A DNA stretch of 64,000 nt from Mucilaginibacter segetis (GCF_016522075.1 NZ_JAEHFW010000001.1:1488001-1552000), one strand, 5' to 3'; positions 44,547 through 54,739 are shown, counted from the stretch's first letter. The notes: generated by a model from the letters alone, not told the origin. Numbers and translations: made by a program.

Positions 44547-45785
44547 TTACCCCAGGTTTAGTTCGTATTTACCTTCTTTTTCTTCTTTAAGCTCTTTTGC
44601 ATGTTCAGCTTCATGCTCAAGATTCATATTCAGACTGATCACTACAAAATAAATCAGACTAAACGCAAGAGACAGCACCACACTGATCAATATCGCAACT
44701 TTAGCAATATCCTGGAAAGCTTCCTGTTTAAAGGCAAGCATGGTGGTAAATATCGACATAGTAAAACCAATGCCGGCTAATGCGCCCATTCCAAAAACCT
44801 GTTTCCATTTCACGTTGTTGGGCAGACTTGCTATTTTAAGCCCGACAAGTATCCTGCTGAACAGGAATATACCCAAAGGCTTACCTATTACCAAGCCGAA
44901 TATGATACCCAGACCAACGGTGGTACCTAACGAGCTTATAATATGATCCGGCAGTAAAATGGCTGTATTTGCCAGCGCAAACAAAGGGAGGATTAAGAAA
45001 TTAACATATTTGTGAATAGCTTTTTCGATTTGTGGCAGGGTATTTACAGGTGTCGCGAAAGCAACTAATACACCGGTGATGCTTGCCTCAACACCCGAAT
45101 TGTAGATAGCGAACCATAATGCCAGAGAAAGTAAGATCTGTGTCCAGCCGAATTTTAATTTAAAGTAATTGCAGGCAAATAAGCCGCCGTATATAAGGGC
45201 TCCAGCACCAAGGAACAGCCAGTTAATATGTCCGCCATAAAATAAGGCGATAACTAAAATAGCACCAAGGTCATCAATAATAGCCAAAGCCATCAGTAAT
45301 ATTTTAAGACCTACAGGTACGCGTTTACCCAACAGCGACGCTATGCCGATAGAGAAGGCGATATCTGTAGCGGTAGGTATTCCCCATCCATTAATATAGC
45401 TGGTATGAATGTTAAAAGCTACGAATATCAACGCGGGTACCATCATGCCGCCCACAGCAGCTCCAAATGGCAAAATTGCCTTTTTAAATGAAGATAATTC
45501 GCCGCTTATCAGTTCGCGCTTAATTTCCATTCCGGCCATCAAAAAGAAAAATGCCATCAGGAAATTATTAATAAAACTCAGGAAATTTTCAGGAACAAGA
45601 TCAGCAAAAGCAGATGCAGACAGCCACTCATCATTCCAAAGGTTTTTATAATGAGCTGCTAATCCGGTAGTGTTAGCTAAAAACATGGATAACAGCGTAC
45701 ACATGATAAGCATAATACCCGTAAAACGACTGTCATTAATAAGTATCCTTAGGGGATTGATCGCTTTTCTTAATATCTTTTCCAT
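44547..45785 (-). CDS. nhaA: Na+/H+ antiporter NhaA
   Basis: 412 residues with about twelve membrane helices. It exchanges sodium for protons at the inner membrane. The ion-binding Asp pair is in LAIIDDLGAILVIALFYGG near residue 168; PTATDIAFSIGIASLLGKRVP and FFFLMAGMEIKREL are further family motifs. The C-terminus is a charged tail (HAEHAKELKEEKEGK). A full AGGAGG (45790-45795) stands four bases before the ATG, which is unusual in this window. It is convergent with the arsenic operon. Confidence 0.94.
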   Translation of the reverse strand: MEKILRKAINPLRILINDSRFTGIMLIMCTLLSMFLANTTGLAAHYKNLWNDEWLSASAFADLVPENFLSFINNFLMAFFFLMAGMEIKRELISGELSSFKKAILPFGAAVGGMMVPALIFVAFNIHTSYINGWGIPTATDIAFSIGIASLLGKRVPVGLKILLMALAIIDDLGAILVIALFYGGHINWLFLGAGALIYGGLFACNYFKLKFGWTQILLSLALWFAIYNSGVEASITGVLVAFATPVNTLPQIEKAIHKYVNFLILPLFALANTAILLPDHIISSLGTTVGLGIIFGLVIGKPLGIFLFSRILVGLKIASLPNNVKWKQVFGMGALAGIGFTMSIFTTMLAFKQEAFQDIAKVAILISVVLSLAFSLIYFVVISLNMNLEHEAEHAKELKEEKEGKYELNLG

Positions 45786-45814
45786 AGATCCTCCTGATGT
45801 ATATTAGTATATTT

Positions 45815-45849
45815 AAAAAAATCAGTACCACCGTTAAGGTGGCACTGAT
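45815..45849 (-). terminator. Intrinsic terminator of the ammonium transporter gene
   Basis: On the minus strand ATCAGTGCCACC pairs with GGTGGTACTGAT around TTAAC, followed by a run of T (complement of 45815-45820). It lies 15 bases after the transporter stop and before nhaA. Confidence 0.88.
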
Positions 45850-45863
45850 CGTATATTTTATAA

Positions 45864-47288
45864 TTATTCGGTAGGGGTGGTATCTTGTATAACAAAACCA
45901 CCGTAAGCCACATTTCCATGTTCGCCTAAATCCAAACCTTCTATTTGTTCTGCATCGGTTACACGTAAACCAATCGTTTTCTTGATAATAAAGAAAATGA
46001 TCAGCATGGCAACAAACACATAGATCATTACAGAAAATACTCCTATTGCCTGTATACCTAATTGTTCAAAACCACCACCGAAGAATAAGCCGTCTTTAAT
46101 TGCGGTATCGTCACCCCAATATTGAATATCAATAGCACGCTGACCAAATAAGCCAACAGCTAAAGTTCCCCACGCACCGCAAACACCGTGTACACTTACT
46201 GCACCAACCGGATCGTCGATTCTAAGAGTTCTTTCAAAGAACAGGCAGCTGAAGAATACCAGTATACCACCTATTAAACCAATAATTACCGCACTGCCTG
46301 TACTTACAGATGCGCAGGGAGCAGTAATAGCCACTAAGCCGGCAAGCGTACCGTTCAATGTCATTGATAGGTCGGGTTTTTTAAATTTGATCCATGAGGT
46401 GATCAGCGCGCCTATGGCACCAGCCGCAGCGGCCAAGGTAGTGGTCACCGCAATGTGTGATACCCCTGATATTGCTGTAAGAGTTGAACCCGGGTTAAAG
46501 CCGTACCACCCAAACCAAAGGATGAATACCCCTAAAGCAGCAAGTGGCATATTGTGTGGTTTAATTTCGTTTACACTGCCATCTTTGTTGTATTTACCTA
46601 AACGCGGGCCTACCATCATAGCACCGGCTAAAGCAGCCCAGCCACCAACAGAGTGTACCACGGTTGAACCTGCAAAATCGCGCATATTCATATCACCTAA
46701 CCAGCCGCCGCCCCATATCCAGTGACCGCTTATTGGGTATATAATGGCAGAGATAATACAAGAATATATAATATAGGAGATCAGTTTTGTTCTTTCGGCC
46801 ATCGCTCCTGATACAATGGTAGCGGCAGTAGCAGCAAACACCACCTGGAACAACCATGCTGCGCTTGTACCGTATGCGGCCGCATCGGTAGGGGCATTAG
46901 CAGAACTAAGGAATGAAAAAGCAGAATCAAAACCAAAGTAGTTGGAATCACCGCTTGAATACATGATGGCATAACCTACAGCCCAAAACAATAAGGAACC
47001 AAAACAAAAATCCAAAAGGTTTTTCATCATGATGTTTACGGAGTTTTTTGCTCTGGTCATCCCGGATTCAACCATGGCGAAACCTGCCTGCATAAAAAAT
47101 ACTAAGAATGCGCACAAGCACAACCAAATAACGTTGGCGACGCTTTGAGGCAAAGCCGGATCAGCTGCAGCAGCGGCAGCATCCTGCGCTGAAACATTGT
47201 ACGGCTGAAATACTACCGTTATAAGCACGAAAAACATGCCTATTAACAGGTTCGTTTTAGTCTTTTTTTGTAGAAATTTTAAATTCAT
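45864..47288 (-). CDS. Ammonium transporter, Amt family (first copy)
   Basis: 474 residues. N-terminal cleavable signal (about 1-34, ending VSAQD), then eleven membrane helices. FMQAGFAMVESGMTRAKN, GGGWLGDMNMRDFAGSTVVHSVGGWAALAG (around residues 190-220) with the first pore His, and SVHGVCGAWGTLAVGLF with the second pore His are diagnostic. It conducts ammonium for assimilation by glutamine synthetase. There is no glnK/PII gene next to it, unlike the usual glnK-amtB operon. A second Amt lies at 52.7-54.3 kb. Confidence 0.94.
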   Translation of the reverse strand: MNLKFLQKKTKTNLLIGMFFVLITVVFQPYNVSAQDAAAAAADPALPQSVANVIWLCLCAFLVFFMQAGFAMVESGMTRAKNSVNIMMKNLLDFCFGSLLFWAVGYAIMYSSGDSNYFGFDSAFSFLSSANAPTDAAAYGTSAAWLFQVVFAATAATIVSGAMAERTKLISYIIYSCIISAIIYPISGHWIWGGGWLGDMNMRDFAGSTVVHSVGGWAALAGAMMVGPRLGKYNKDGSVNEIKPHNMPLAALGVFILWFGWYGFNPGSTLTAISGVSHIAVTTTLAAAAGAIGALITSWIKFKKPDLSMTLNGTLAGLVAITAPCASVSTGSAVIIGLIGGILVFFSCLFFERTLRIDDPVGAVSVHGVCGAWGTLAVGLFGQRAIDIQYWGDDTAIKDGLFFGGGFEQLGIQAIGVFSVMIYVFVAMLIIFFIIKKTIGLRVTDAEQIEGLDLGEHGNVAYGGFVIQDTTPTE

Positions 47289-47736
47289 AGTTTAAAGGAT
47301 AAAGTTTAAGTTGTTTATGTATGTGTATTATTTTATATCACTTTTTATTAAACGACAAGAACAATGACTAAAAAAGAACTATTAAATAGGTAGAATTTAT
47401 TGCTAAGTTAATATATTTTTTCTTTTTTGGAATAAATAGGGTTTATTTTTGAAAATAAAATAATTTTTGCCCTATTATTTCAATATTTATTAAGTTTTTA
47501 GGTTTTAAAACTGTTTATTTTTTTGATTTTTTCAATTCACAAAGATTTATGAAGATGTTTTTGGGAATTATTATTGTTTTTAAGAAAAAAAGTCAAATTT
47601 TTTCTCAAAAAAATACAATTAATAATAAAATATTGGAAAAACATATATGGTGTTATTATAAGTCCTTACAAAGCACTGACGATATTTATTCTGCTTAATT
47701 ATTATTAAATCTATTTTTACGGCGTAAATTTTAACT
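47289..47736. other. 448-base AT-rich divergent intergenic region
   Basis: Region between the ammonium transporter and the APC permease. Very AT-rich, without a coding frame. It contains short palindromes such as GTTTTAAAAC near 47503, but nothing that I can assign as a promoter with confidence. Confidence 0.6.
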
Positions 47737-49089
47737 ATGCCCCGTAATAACCTTTCAAGACGTTTAAGCCTTGCTCAAGCTACAGCAATAAATATGACGG
47801 ATATGGTGGGTATCGGTCCATTTATTACCCTGCCAATGGTAATAAGTATGATGAACGGGCCGTATTTTTTATATGCCTGGCTGGCAGGAGCAATACTATC
47901 GTTTATTGATGCCATGGTATGGAGTGAGTTAGGCGCTGCTTTTCCGATGGCGGGCGGTTCCTATAATTTCCTGAAGGAAACCTATGGCAAAAATGGCCCC
48001 GGTAAATTCATGAGCTTTTTATTTGTTTGGCAAACCATGATACAGGCGCCGCTGGTAATTGCATCGGCCGCTATTGGCTTTGCTCATTACTTTTCGTTTT
48101 TGGTGCCCTTAAGCAATATTCAAACCAAATTAATAAGCGGAGCTGTGGTAATAAGTATTGTATTGCTGCTTTACCGTAAAATAGAATCTGTAGGAAAAAT
48201 AAGTGTAGTGTTATGGGTAGGGGTAATGATCACTTTGATATGGATAATAGGGGGTGGCATAGCAAACGGTAATTTTACACAACCCCTGCATCATGTAAAC
48301 GATGGACTTACTTTAAATTATGCTTTTGTTGCAGCTATAGGTTTTGCAAGTGTAAAAAGTGTTTACAGCTACTTAGGTTATTATAACGTTTGCCATTTAG
48401 GAGGTGAAATTATTAATCCGGCTAAAAATATACCCCGGAGTATGTTCATTTCCATAGCAGGTATAGCGATACTGTATCTGTTAATGAATATTAGCGTAGT
48501 AAGTGTGATACCATGGCAGCAGGCTAAAGACAGCCAATTTGTGATCAGCGAATTTATGCAGCAGTTAGCGGGCAATACTGCAGCTAAAATAGTTACCTGC
48601 CTGGTACTGCTGGTGGCCTTTTCCTCGGTATTCTCGGCAACGCTTGGTTATAGCCGCATACCTTATGCCGCTGCTGCAGATGGTGCTTTTTTTAAGATCT
48701 TCGCCAGGCTCCATCCTAAAGGAAATTTTCCGCATATATCGTTGTTATTTTTGGGTGGCGTAGCATTTATATTCAGCCTGTTATTTAAGCTGGGCGATGT
48801 GATAAGTGCCATATTGGCCATGCGCATACTTATACAGTTTATTTCACAAGCCGTAGGTTTGCTGCTTTTAAGAAAGGCAAAAAATGCCACGATGTTCCCT
48901 TACAAAATGCCTTTATTTCCATTGCCCGTATACCTCGCTATTATTATATGGGCTTGTGTACTGATTTCTACCGGATTGAATATGGTAATTGGCGGTTTAC
49001 TTGCTATAGCGTCTGGTAGTATTGCTTATTTTATTAAAGCAAGGGTAAATCACGAATGGCCGTTCAAACCAAAGGAAATGGTGCACTAA
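47737..49089 (+). CDS. APC-family amino acid permease
   Basis: 450 residues with twelve membrane helices. The N-terminal ATAINMTDMVGIGPFITLPMVISMM matches the GxGIF-like substrate-binding loop of APC transporters, and SELGAAFPMAGGSYNFLKETYG is the conserved loop after helix 2. FASVKSVYSYLGYYNVCHLGGEIINPAKNIPRSM (near residue 207-240) corresponds to helix 6 and the following loop. Takes up amino acids or polyamines; the substrate is unknown. Its last four bases overlap the end of the convergent PAS-protein gene. Confidence 0.87.
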   Translation: MPRNNLSRRLSLAQATAINMTDMVGIGPFITLPMVISMMNGPYFLYAWLAGAILSFIDAMVWSELGAAFPMAGGSYNFLKETYGKNGPGKFMSFLFVWQTMIQAPLVIASAAIGFAHYFSFLVPLSNIQTKLISGAVVISIVLLLYRKIESVGKISVVLWVGVMITLIWIIGGGIANGNFTQPLHHVNDGLTLNYAFVAAIGFASVKSVYSYLGYYNVCHLGGEIINPAKNIPRSMFISIAGIAILYLLMNISVVSVIPWQQAKDSQFVISEFMQQLAGNTAAKIVTCLVLLVAFSSVFSATLGYSRIPYAAAADGAFFKIFARLHPKGNFPHISLLFLGGVAFIFSLLFKLGDVISAILAMRILIQFISQAVGLLLLRKAKNATMFPYKMPLFPLPVYLAIIIWACVLISTGLNMVIGGLLAIASGSIAYFIKARVNHEWPFKPKEMVH

Positions 49090-51806
49090 TTTCTGTTATT
49101 AAGCCAAATTTCCTCGGTCTTATTGGATATGTCTCTTACTATGGTATCCAGTTCTTTAGCGGAACTAATAATATTCTCTACAATTTCCGGTTTGTTTACA
49201 TCGGCATCCCTGTAAATTTTAAAAACCTCAATCAAACCCATTATGCGCGCCAGTGGCGCCCTCACTACATGCGATTGTATCCAGGCAATATCACTTAAAC
49301 GTTTATTCTGCTTTTCAATAGCATCAATGTGGTTTTGCCTTTCAGTAATATCATTTGCCAGTACAATATGCGTTTGCCGGTTATTAAAAGTTATAAAGTT
49401 ACTTTGTATTTCAACTTTAATTATTTGGCCGTTTTTCTTTTTATGTCTGAATATTCCTGAATAACCCGACCCATTTTGTTCGGCAACCATTTTCATGGTC
49501 ATATCAAATTCAGTATGATCTTCTTTGGGGCGGATGTCTTTTACCGTCATTTTTAAAAATTCATCCAGTGTGTAGCCATAATGTTTGATAGCCGCAGTAT
49601 TCACATTTAAGAACTTAAGGGTCTCTATATCGAATACCCACATGGGTAAAGGGCTGAGATGAAACAGGTCGCTGTATTTTTTTTCAGATAATTCCAATAC
49701 ATTTAAATGTTCTTCCAGCTCAGAGTGCAATGCTTTAAGTTTAGTTTCAGCCACCTTCGATTCTGTAATATCCAGGCAGGCCCCTATCATTTTCACCGGT
49801 TCGCCATTGTTATTGGTTTGCACCCTGCCCCACGATTTAAGGTAACGTATTTCGCCGGTAGGCCTTATTATACGCTCCTCAAACACAATGTCTTTTTTTG
49901 TTTCCAATACATTGGTGATGATGTGGTAAACCGTTTGCCGGTCATCGGGATGCAGAAGCTCCTGGTAACCCTCAAATGTGGCCTTAAATGATGACTGATC
50001 CAAACCATATATAGAATATAGCGCATCCGACCAGTTAACTACATTGTTAACAATATCCCATTGCCAGTTCCCGAAGTTAGCCAGTTCCTGCCCCTGCTTC
50101 ATTAACAAGGCATGTTCTTTTATAATATCAGAATTAATCCTGTTCTCTAAGATCACTTTTAATATAATGCCTGACCTTTCGATCACCTTTAGCTCAGCTT
50201 CCTGAGGTGACTTTTCTTCGTGATAATAAAAACCGAGTACAGCAATTACTTCGCCCACAACATTAATTATGGGATACGACCAGCAGGCAAGTAAATTATG
50301 AGGCAGCGCCAGATGTCTATATTCCGCCCATCGCGTATCATTGGCAATACTGCTTACAATTACGGGTTCTTTTAAAAACGCAGCTGTTCCGCATGAACCA
50401 GTATTTGGCCCGATCTTTAATCCGTTGATTGAAGCGGTGTAAACTTCAGGTAAGGAAGGAGAGGCCCAATTATAAACGTGGTTGTTTTTAACCTTTAATA
50501 TAGAGCACTGCATTTGTGGGAACAGTGATTCAATACCATGCAGGTAAATGGCAAGCACCTCATCAATTGAGGCATGTTTTTGCGCGTTTAATTCAAGAAC
50601 TGTTTTCTCTAAATGGTCGAGTTCCGTTAAATGTTTTGCTTCGGTTATATCCACCATAAGCCCGCGAAGCAATTTGGGCTTGCCGTTTTCTGTTATTATC
50701 GATACAATATCCTTTATCCAGGCAATTTCTCCATTGGCCTTTAACATCCGGTAGTCAAAGGTATGGTTAAGGCATTTTTTTGTCTGCACATGGCAATAAT
50801 CAACGGCGCTATCAAGATCGGGCGGATAGATGTGTTTTTGCCAAAAGTCAGCATGGCTGAGCCACTGTTGCGGGGTGTAACCTAAAATACTTTGCACGTT
50901 ATCGCTTACAAACGTAAATTCAAAGGTTTGTGCGTCAGCTTCCCACACTATACCCTCAACGGTTTGTATCAGCGATTGAAACTTGTTTCGCGAGTCGATC
51001 AGTTCTTGTTCGGTTGCTTTTCTATGGTCAATGTCCTGGGTGGCTCCAAAAATTCTGGTGCACTTTCCGTCTTTAACCTCTACATCACCGGTAACCCGTA
51101 CCCATTTTTCATTTCCCTTAGCGGTTATGGCTTTTACCTCTATATCAAATGCCTTGCAATTTTCAATAGCATAATTAACCGCTTTTTCAACAGCCTCCCT
51201 GTTTTCACCTTTAAAGAAATTAAAGGAGTGGGCAAGATCCGGTAACTGCTTCTCCTCAAATTCAAATATATCCCTTAATTCATCCGACCAATTTAATTCG
51301 CCTTTCTCAATATCAACTTCCCAACTGCCAATATGTGCTATACGTTGCGTTTCGCTCAAAAATTTTTCATTGGTAACCAGCCTGGCTTTGGCTAATTGCT
51401 CTTTTTTTCGGGTAGCGGTAACTGCGGTAACATCATTAACCGATCTGATGATAAATTCGATCTCGTCCTTGTCGTTAAGTACAGGGGTATTACACGTATC
51501 AAAGTACCGGTCTTCATAACCCGGGCTATCAGTTGGCTTTATTTTAAATTTTTGCGTTTCGGCAGTATCTGGTTGCTTTGTTAACAGCACCTTCTGTAAG
51601 GAGCGCATAACTTGCTTATTATATACGTTTGAGGGAAACGATTCGAAAAAGCCTTTTCCTACCAATTGTTCGCGTGTGTTAAAGGCTATATCTAAATATG
51701 CCTGGTTAACTTCAATAATGGTAAAAACAGGTGCATCAGGCAGTAATACCAACGTGGGAACAGGTAAGGCTGAAAATATCTTATAAAGATGGGTATCATT
51801 TATCAT
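49086..51806 (-). CDS. Multi-PAS/GAF sensor ending in a HisKA-like helix pair, no ATPase domain
   Basis: 906 residues, no membrane segment. Approximate order: PAS (1-130), PAS with ISxIGSWEVD-type start (150-270), PAS (275-395, WEADAQTFEFTFVSDN), GAF (405-565), PAS (570-695, ANFGNWQWDI), PAS (715-835, SPLPMWVFDIETLKF). The last 65 residues hold IQSHVVRAPLARIMGLI, which matches the H-box of a HisKA dimerisation domain. The protein then stops without N, G1 or G2 boxes. So it can sense and perhaps be phosphorylated, but cannot phosphorylate itself alone. No response regulator is adjacent. No frameshifted ATPase domain is seen downstream. Confidence 0.85.
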   Translation of the reverse strand: MINDTHLYKIFSALPVPTLVLLPDAPVFTIIEVNQAYLDIAFNTREQLVGKGFFESFPSNVYNKQVMRSLQKVLLTKQPDTAETQKFKIKPTDSPGYEDRYFDTCNTPVLNDKDEIEFIIRSVNDVTAVTATRKKEQLAKARLVTNEKFLSETQRIAHIGSWEVDIEKGELNWSDELRDIFEFEEKQLPDLAHSFNFFKGENREAVEKAVNYAIENCKAFDIEVKAITAKGNEKWVRVTGDVEVKDGKCTRIFGATQDIDHRKATEQELIDSRNKFQSLIQTVEGIVWEADAQTFEFTFVSDNVQSILGYTPQQWLSHADFWQKHIYPPDLDSAVDYCHVQTKKCLNHTFDYRMLKANGEIAWIKDIVSIITENGKPKLLRGLMVDITEAKHLTELDHLEKTVLELNAQKHASIDEVLAIYLHGIESLFPQMQCSILKVKNNHVYNWASPSLPEVYTASINGLKIGPNTGSCGTAAFLKEPVIVSSIANDTRWAEYRHLALPHNLLACWSYPIINVVGEVIAVLGFYYHEEKSPQEAELKVIERSGIILKVILENRINSDIIKEHALLMKQGQELANFGNWQWDIVNNVVNWSDALYSIYGLDQSSFKATFEGYQELLHPDDRQTVYHIITNVLETKKDIVFEERIIRPTGEIRYLKSWGRVQTNNNGEPVKMIGACLDITESKVAETKLKALHSELEEHLNVLELSEKKYSDLFHLSPLPMWVFDIETLKFLNVNTAAIKHYGYTLDEFLKMTVKDIRPKEDHTEFDMTMKMVAEQNGSGYSGIFRHKKKNGQIIKVEIQSNFITFNNRQTHIVLANDITERQNHIDAIEKQNKRLSDIAWIQSHVVRAPLARIMGLIEVFKIYRDADVNKPEIVENIISSAKELDTIVRDISNKTEEIWLNNRN

Positions 51807-51986
51807 AAGTAAAAAATATATATACCAACCCTTAATTTACTATCGCACATACCCCCGTTATTTAATATTATAAACTTATTAAAGTTTTATATTATATACA
51901 ATAATATGCGAGCTTAAAAAATAAGTATATATGTTTTTTAACAATTAATTAATTACATATACTTTTATATAAACATGTTTTGATAT

Positions 51987-52682
51987 ATGGAAGATACCGA
52001 TAAACTAAACCGTATTATAGAAGCACGGATGAAGCTGAAATCCCGCTTCGAGGAAAAGATGAAACTTACACCTTCCGTGTCGGATGATGCACCAAAAGGT
52101 TCGGGTGAATTAAACCGTCACGGAATGCCCGTAATACCCATAGGGCAAACTGCAACCGTAAAATGGCCTGTGCTTGATCTGGGCTACCAGCCCGATATCC
52201 CTTTGGATAGGTGGCGGTTAACAGTGAACGGCGCGGTTGAAAATCCGGTGGTACTTACCTGGAAGGATTTTATGGCCCTGCCTCAAACTAAAGATACTTC
52301 CGACTTTCATTGTGTGACCACCTGGAGTAAATTGAACATGCACTGGAAAGGGGTGAGCCTGCTTGATCTGGCTGCTTTAGTGCATCCACATGAAGATGCT
52401 ACCCATATCATGTGTTATGGCTATGATACTTACACTACCAATATATCTTTAGAAGAAGCCCTTAAGCCTGATGTATTGCTGGTGCACACATTTGACGGAC
52501 AGCCCCTTGCAAAAGAACATGGAGGGCCCGCACGCATGATAACACCACAATTGTATGCATGGAAAGGCGCCAAATGGATAAAGCGTATTGAGTTTTTAAC
52601 TGAAGATAAATTAGGATTTTGGGAAGACAGGGGGTACAGTAACACAGCATATCCCTGGAGGAACGACCGGTACAGCGACTGA
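51987..52682 (+). CDS. Cytosolic sulfite-oxidase-like molybdoenzyme (YuiH-type)
   Basis: 231 residues. The molybdopterin-binding SUOX fold (PF00174 type) is recognisable: WRLTVNGAVENPVVLTWKDFMALP, then DFHCVTTWSKL with C109 as molybdenum ligand, and HGGPARMITPQLYAWKGAKWIKRIEF. There is no Tat signal, no heme and no dimerisation domain, so it corresponds to the short YuiH-type group rather than periplasmic MsrP/YedY. It is a probable user of the cofactor made by the Moco genes at 29-37 kb. The substrate is unknown. A strong terminator follows. Confidence 0.88.
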   Translation: MEDTDKLNRIIEARMKLKSRFEEKMKLTPSVSDDAPKGSGELNRHGMPVIPIGQTATVKWPVLDLGYQPDIPLDRWRLTVNGAVENPVVLTWKDFMALPQTKDTSDFHCVTTWSKLNMHWKGVSLLDLAALVHPHEDATHIMCYGYDTYTTNISLEEALKPDVLLVHTFDGQPLAKEHGGPARMITPQLYAWKGAKWIKRIEFLTEDKLGFWEDRGYSNTAYPWRNDRYSD

Positions 52683-52693
52683 TTGCTTAAATA

Positions 52694-52727
52694 AAAAAGT
52701 CCGGCGCTTAACGCAACCGGACTTTTT
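52694..52727. terminator. Bidirectional terminator between sulfite-oxidase-like gene and second amt
   Basis: AAAAAGTCCGG (52694-52704) and CCGGACTTTTT (52717-52727), perfect 11-bp stem with a 12-base loop. The convergent ammonium transporter stops at 52744, so both genes can use it. Confidence 0.9.
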
Positions 52728-52743
52728 ATAGGTAGAACAAATA

Positions 52744-54270
52744 TTAATCTAAATACCCGTGAACACCCATTTCAGGTATATCCAAACCGGCAATTTCATC
52801 AGCTTCAGGTACACGTAAACCTACTGTCTTATCAAGTATTTTAAAAAATACATACATTACAATACCCACAAAAACAATACAGGTAACCGCGCCTATCAGC
52901 TCAGCATAAAATTGGCCGGCATCGCCATAAAATAGTCCGGTAACGTTACCTTTCACACCGTTCCAGCCGTCGCCGTAAGTGCCGTCGGCAAATAAACCTA
53001 GGGCTAAAACGCCCCATATACCGTTAGCACCGTGTACAGCAAATGCACCAACCGGATCGTCTATCTTTAATTTACGGTCAACAAAGTTATAAACTACTAT
53101 TACCAATACACCGGCAATAGCACCTATCAACATGGAAACCGGAGCAGTAACAAACGCACATGGGGCTGTTATAGCAACCAGACCCGCAAGTAATCCGTTA
53201 CATAACATGCCCGGATCCGGTTTTTCGCCTTTTACATACATAAACGCTAATGCCGATAAAGCGCCGGCAGCACTTGCAAGCATGGTGTTTGTTGCCACCA
53301 CCGCAATACGCAGATCGGTACCGGCTAAAGTAGAACCCGGGTTAAAACCGAACCAGCCAAAGGCCAGTATAAACGTACCGATGATTGCCATAGGGATGTT
53401 ATGCCCCGGTATAGTGTTAACGGTGCCATCCTTACCATATTTACCAACACGGGGGCCAATGATGTATGCCCCTATTAAAGCTGCAACACCACCCACTTCA
53501 TGCACTACCGATGAACCGGCAAAATCTACGTGCCCGTGTCCTAAACCGAAGTTTACACCAAGGTTGGCCAGCCAGCCGCCGCCCCATACCCAGTTACCGA
53601 ATATAGGGTAAACAAACATGGAAATAAACAGACCGTAAATGATGAACGATTTGAATTTCCAACGTTCAGCCATTGACCCGGTAGGAATAGTAGCCGTAGT
53701 ATCCATAAATACCATCTGGAATAAAAACAGGGTAAATACACCTACGTCATAAACCTTGCTGTTAAGAAAATAGCCCGCATTACCCCAAATGCCGAAATCT
53801 TTACCAAAAAGGCTGATGGTAAACTCATGACCCAGACCCGGCGTGCCACCCAATGCGCCGATAGGGCCCGAGCCGCCCCACATAAAGGCAAAGCCGCAGA
53901 TCCAGAAACCTGTTATCCCCAGGGCATATACCAAAAAGTTCATGGCCATGGTATGTGCCACGTTTTTCTTTTGGGTAAAACCTGTTTCAACCATGGCAAA
54001 ACCTGCCTGCATAAACATTACCAGGAAACCCGTGATAAGTGTCCACATAATGTTGATGGAAATACGATTATGGCCTGCTGCGTCACCCACCTCCGTAAGC
54101 GTGGGCTCACCTGCTTTGGCTGCAGCAACATCAGCAATGGTACCGGTTTTGGCGCCGGAGGCATCCTGGGCCAGCGCATGCATGGGCTGGAAAACCGAGA
54201 AAAATAAAATCACTGCGATGCCTAATAAAAGGTAAGCAGGAAACCTTTTGTGTAAAAATTTAGTGTTCAT
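52744..54270 (-). CDS. Ammonium transporter, Amt family (second copy)
   Basis: 508 residues from the ATG at 54270; the frame goes 26 codons further, but this start gives a proper signal peptide (FPAYLLLGIAVILFFSVFQPMHALAQD). Eleven membrane helices follow, with VMFMQAGFAMVETGFTQKKN, VDFAGSSVVHEVGGVAALIGAY and FAVHGANGIWGVLALGLFADG carrying the two pore His residues. The HEVGG variant and the extra N-terminal segment with many Ala distinguish it from the first copy, so it is not a recent duplicate. Again no PII gene is next to it. Confidence 0.94.
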   Translation of the reverse strand: MNTKFLHKRFPAYLLLGIAVILFFSVFQPMHALAQDASGAKTGTIADVAAAKAGEPTLTEVGDAAGHNRISINIMWTLITGFLVMFMQAGFAMVETGFTQKKNVAHTMAMNFLVYALGITGFWICGFAFMWGGSGPIGALGGTPGLGHEFTISLFGKDFGIWGNAGYFLNSKVYDVGVFTLFLFQMVFMDTTATIPTGSMAERWKFKSFIIYGLFISMFVYPIFGNWVWGGGWLANLGVNFGLGHGHVDFAGSSVVHEVGGVAALIGAYIIGPRVGKYGKDGTVNTIPGHNIPMAIIGTFILAFGWFGFNPGSTLAGTDLRIAVVATNTMLASAAGALSALAFMYVKGEKPDPGMLCNGLLAGLVAITAPCAFVTAPVSMLIGAIAGVLVIVVYNFVDRKLKIDDPVGAFAVHGANGIWGVLALGLFADGTYGDGWNGVKGNVTGLFYGDAGQFYAELIGAVTCIVFVGIVMYVFFKILDKTVGLRVPEADEIAGLDIPEMGVHGYLD

Positions 54271-54739
54271 TTTGTTTTTAGTGTTTGGATTTAAATTATT
54301 AAGAGGAATTTTTTGCTTGAGGGAAGAAAAAATAACTCTAAAACCCAATAAATGAGGGGTGTTCTACAGGTTTTAGCTTTTGTTGACACAATTATTTTTA
54401 TTTAACGTAAATTTAACGCTAAAAAAATCAATAATTACAAATATTTTAAAAAATTTATTAAAATATTTTATATTTTGTAAGATTTAATCTGTTTTAAAGC
54501 GAAATAATTATTGTATATTCTATAATTTGTGTCTAAAATTCAATTTAAAAATTACATTATTTTAATATTTATCAATTTTTTGAAAAGCTAAATGATCTTT
54601 ATCTGAAAAATTTCACCTTTTATTACCGGTATTGCAATTTTGAAGCGATACAAATACCTAAATGCTGCATGGTTAGTATATAAAGCCCGAGTAGTTTATA
54701 AATAATAAATTTGATCGGGTTCAATGTTATAGCATACGT
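54271..54739. other. 469-base AT-rich region with an 11-bp inverted repeat
   Basis: Divergent region between the second amt and an unknown gene. No coding frame. AAATATTTTAA (54439-54449) and TTAAAATATTT (54458-54468) form a perfect inverted repeat, but all bases are A/T, so chance or a DNA-bending tract is possible. Confidence 0.5.

Noticed and set aside
47289..47736. Sigma-54 promoter for the ammonium transporter
   Set aside because: No GG-N10-GC pair in an acceptable sequence context was found.
53132..54235. Long plus-strand frames of 126-159 codons opposite the second ammonium transporter
   Set aside because: Low-complexity Pro/Ala/Thr translation mirrors the conserved transporter sequence on the other strand; shadow frames.
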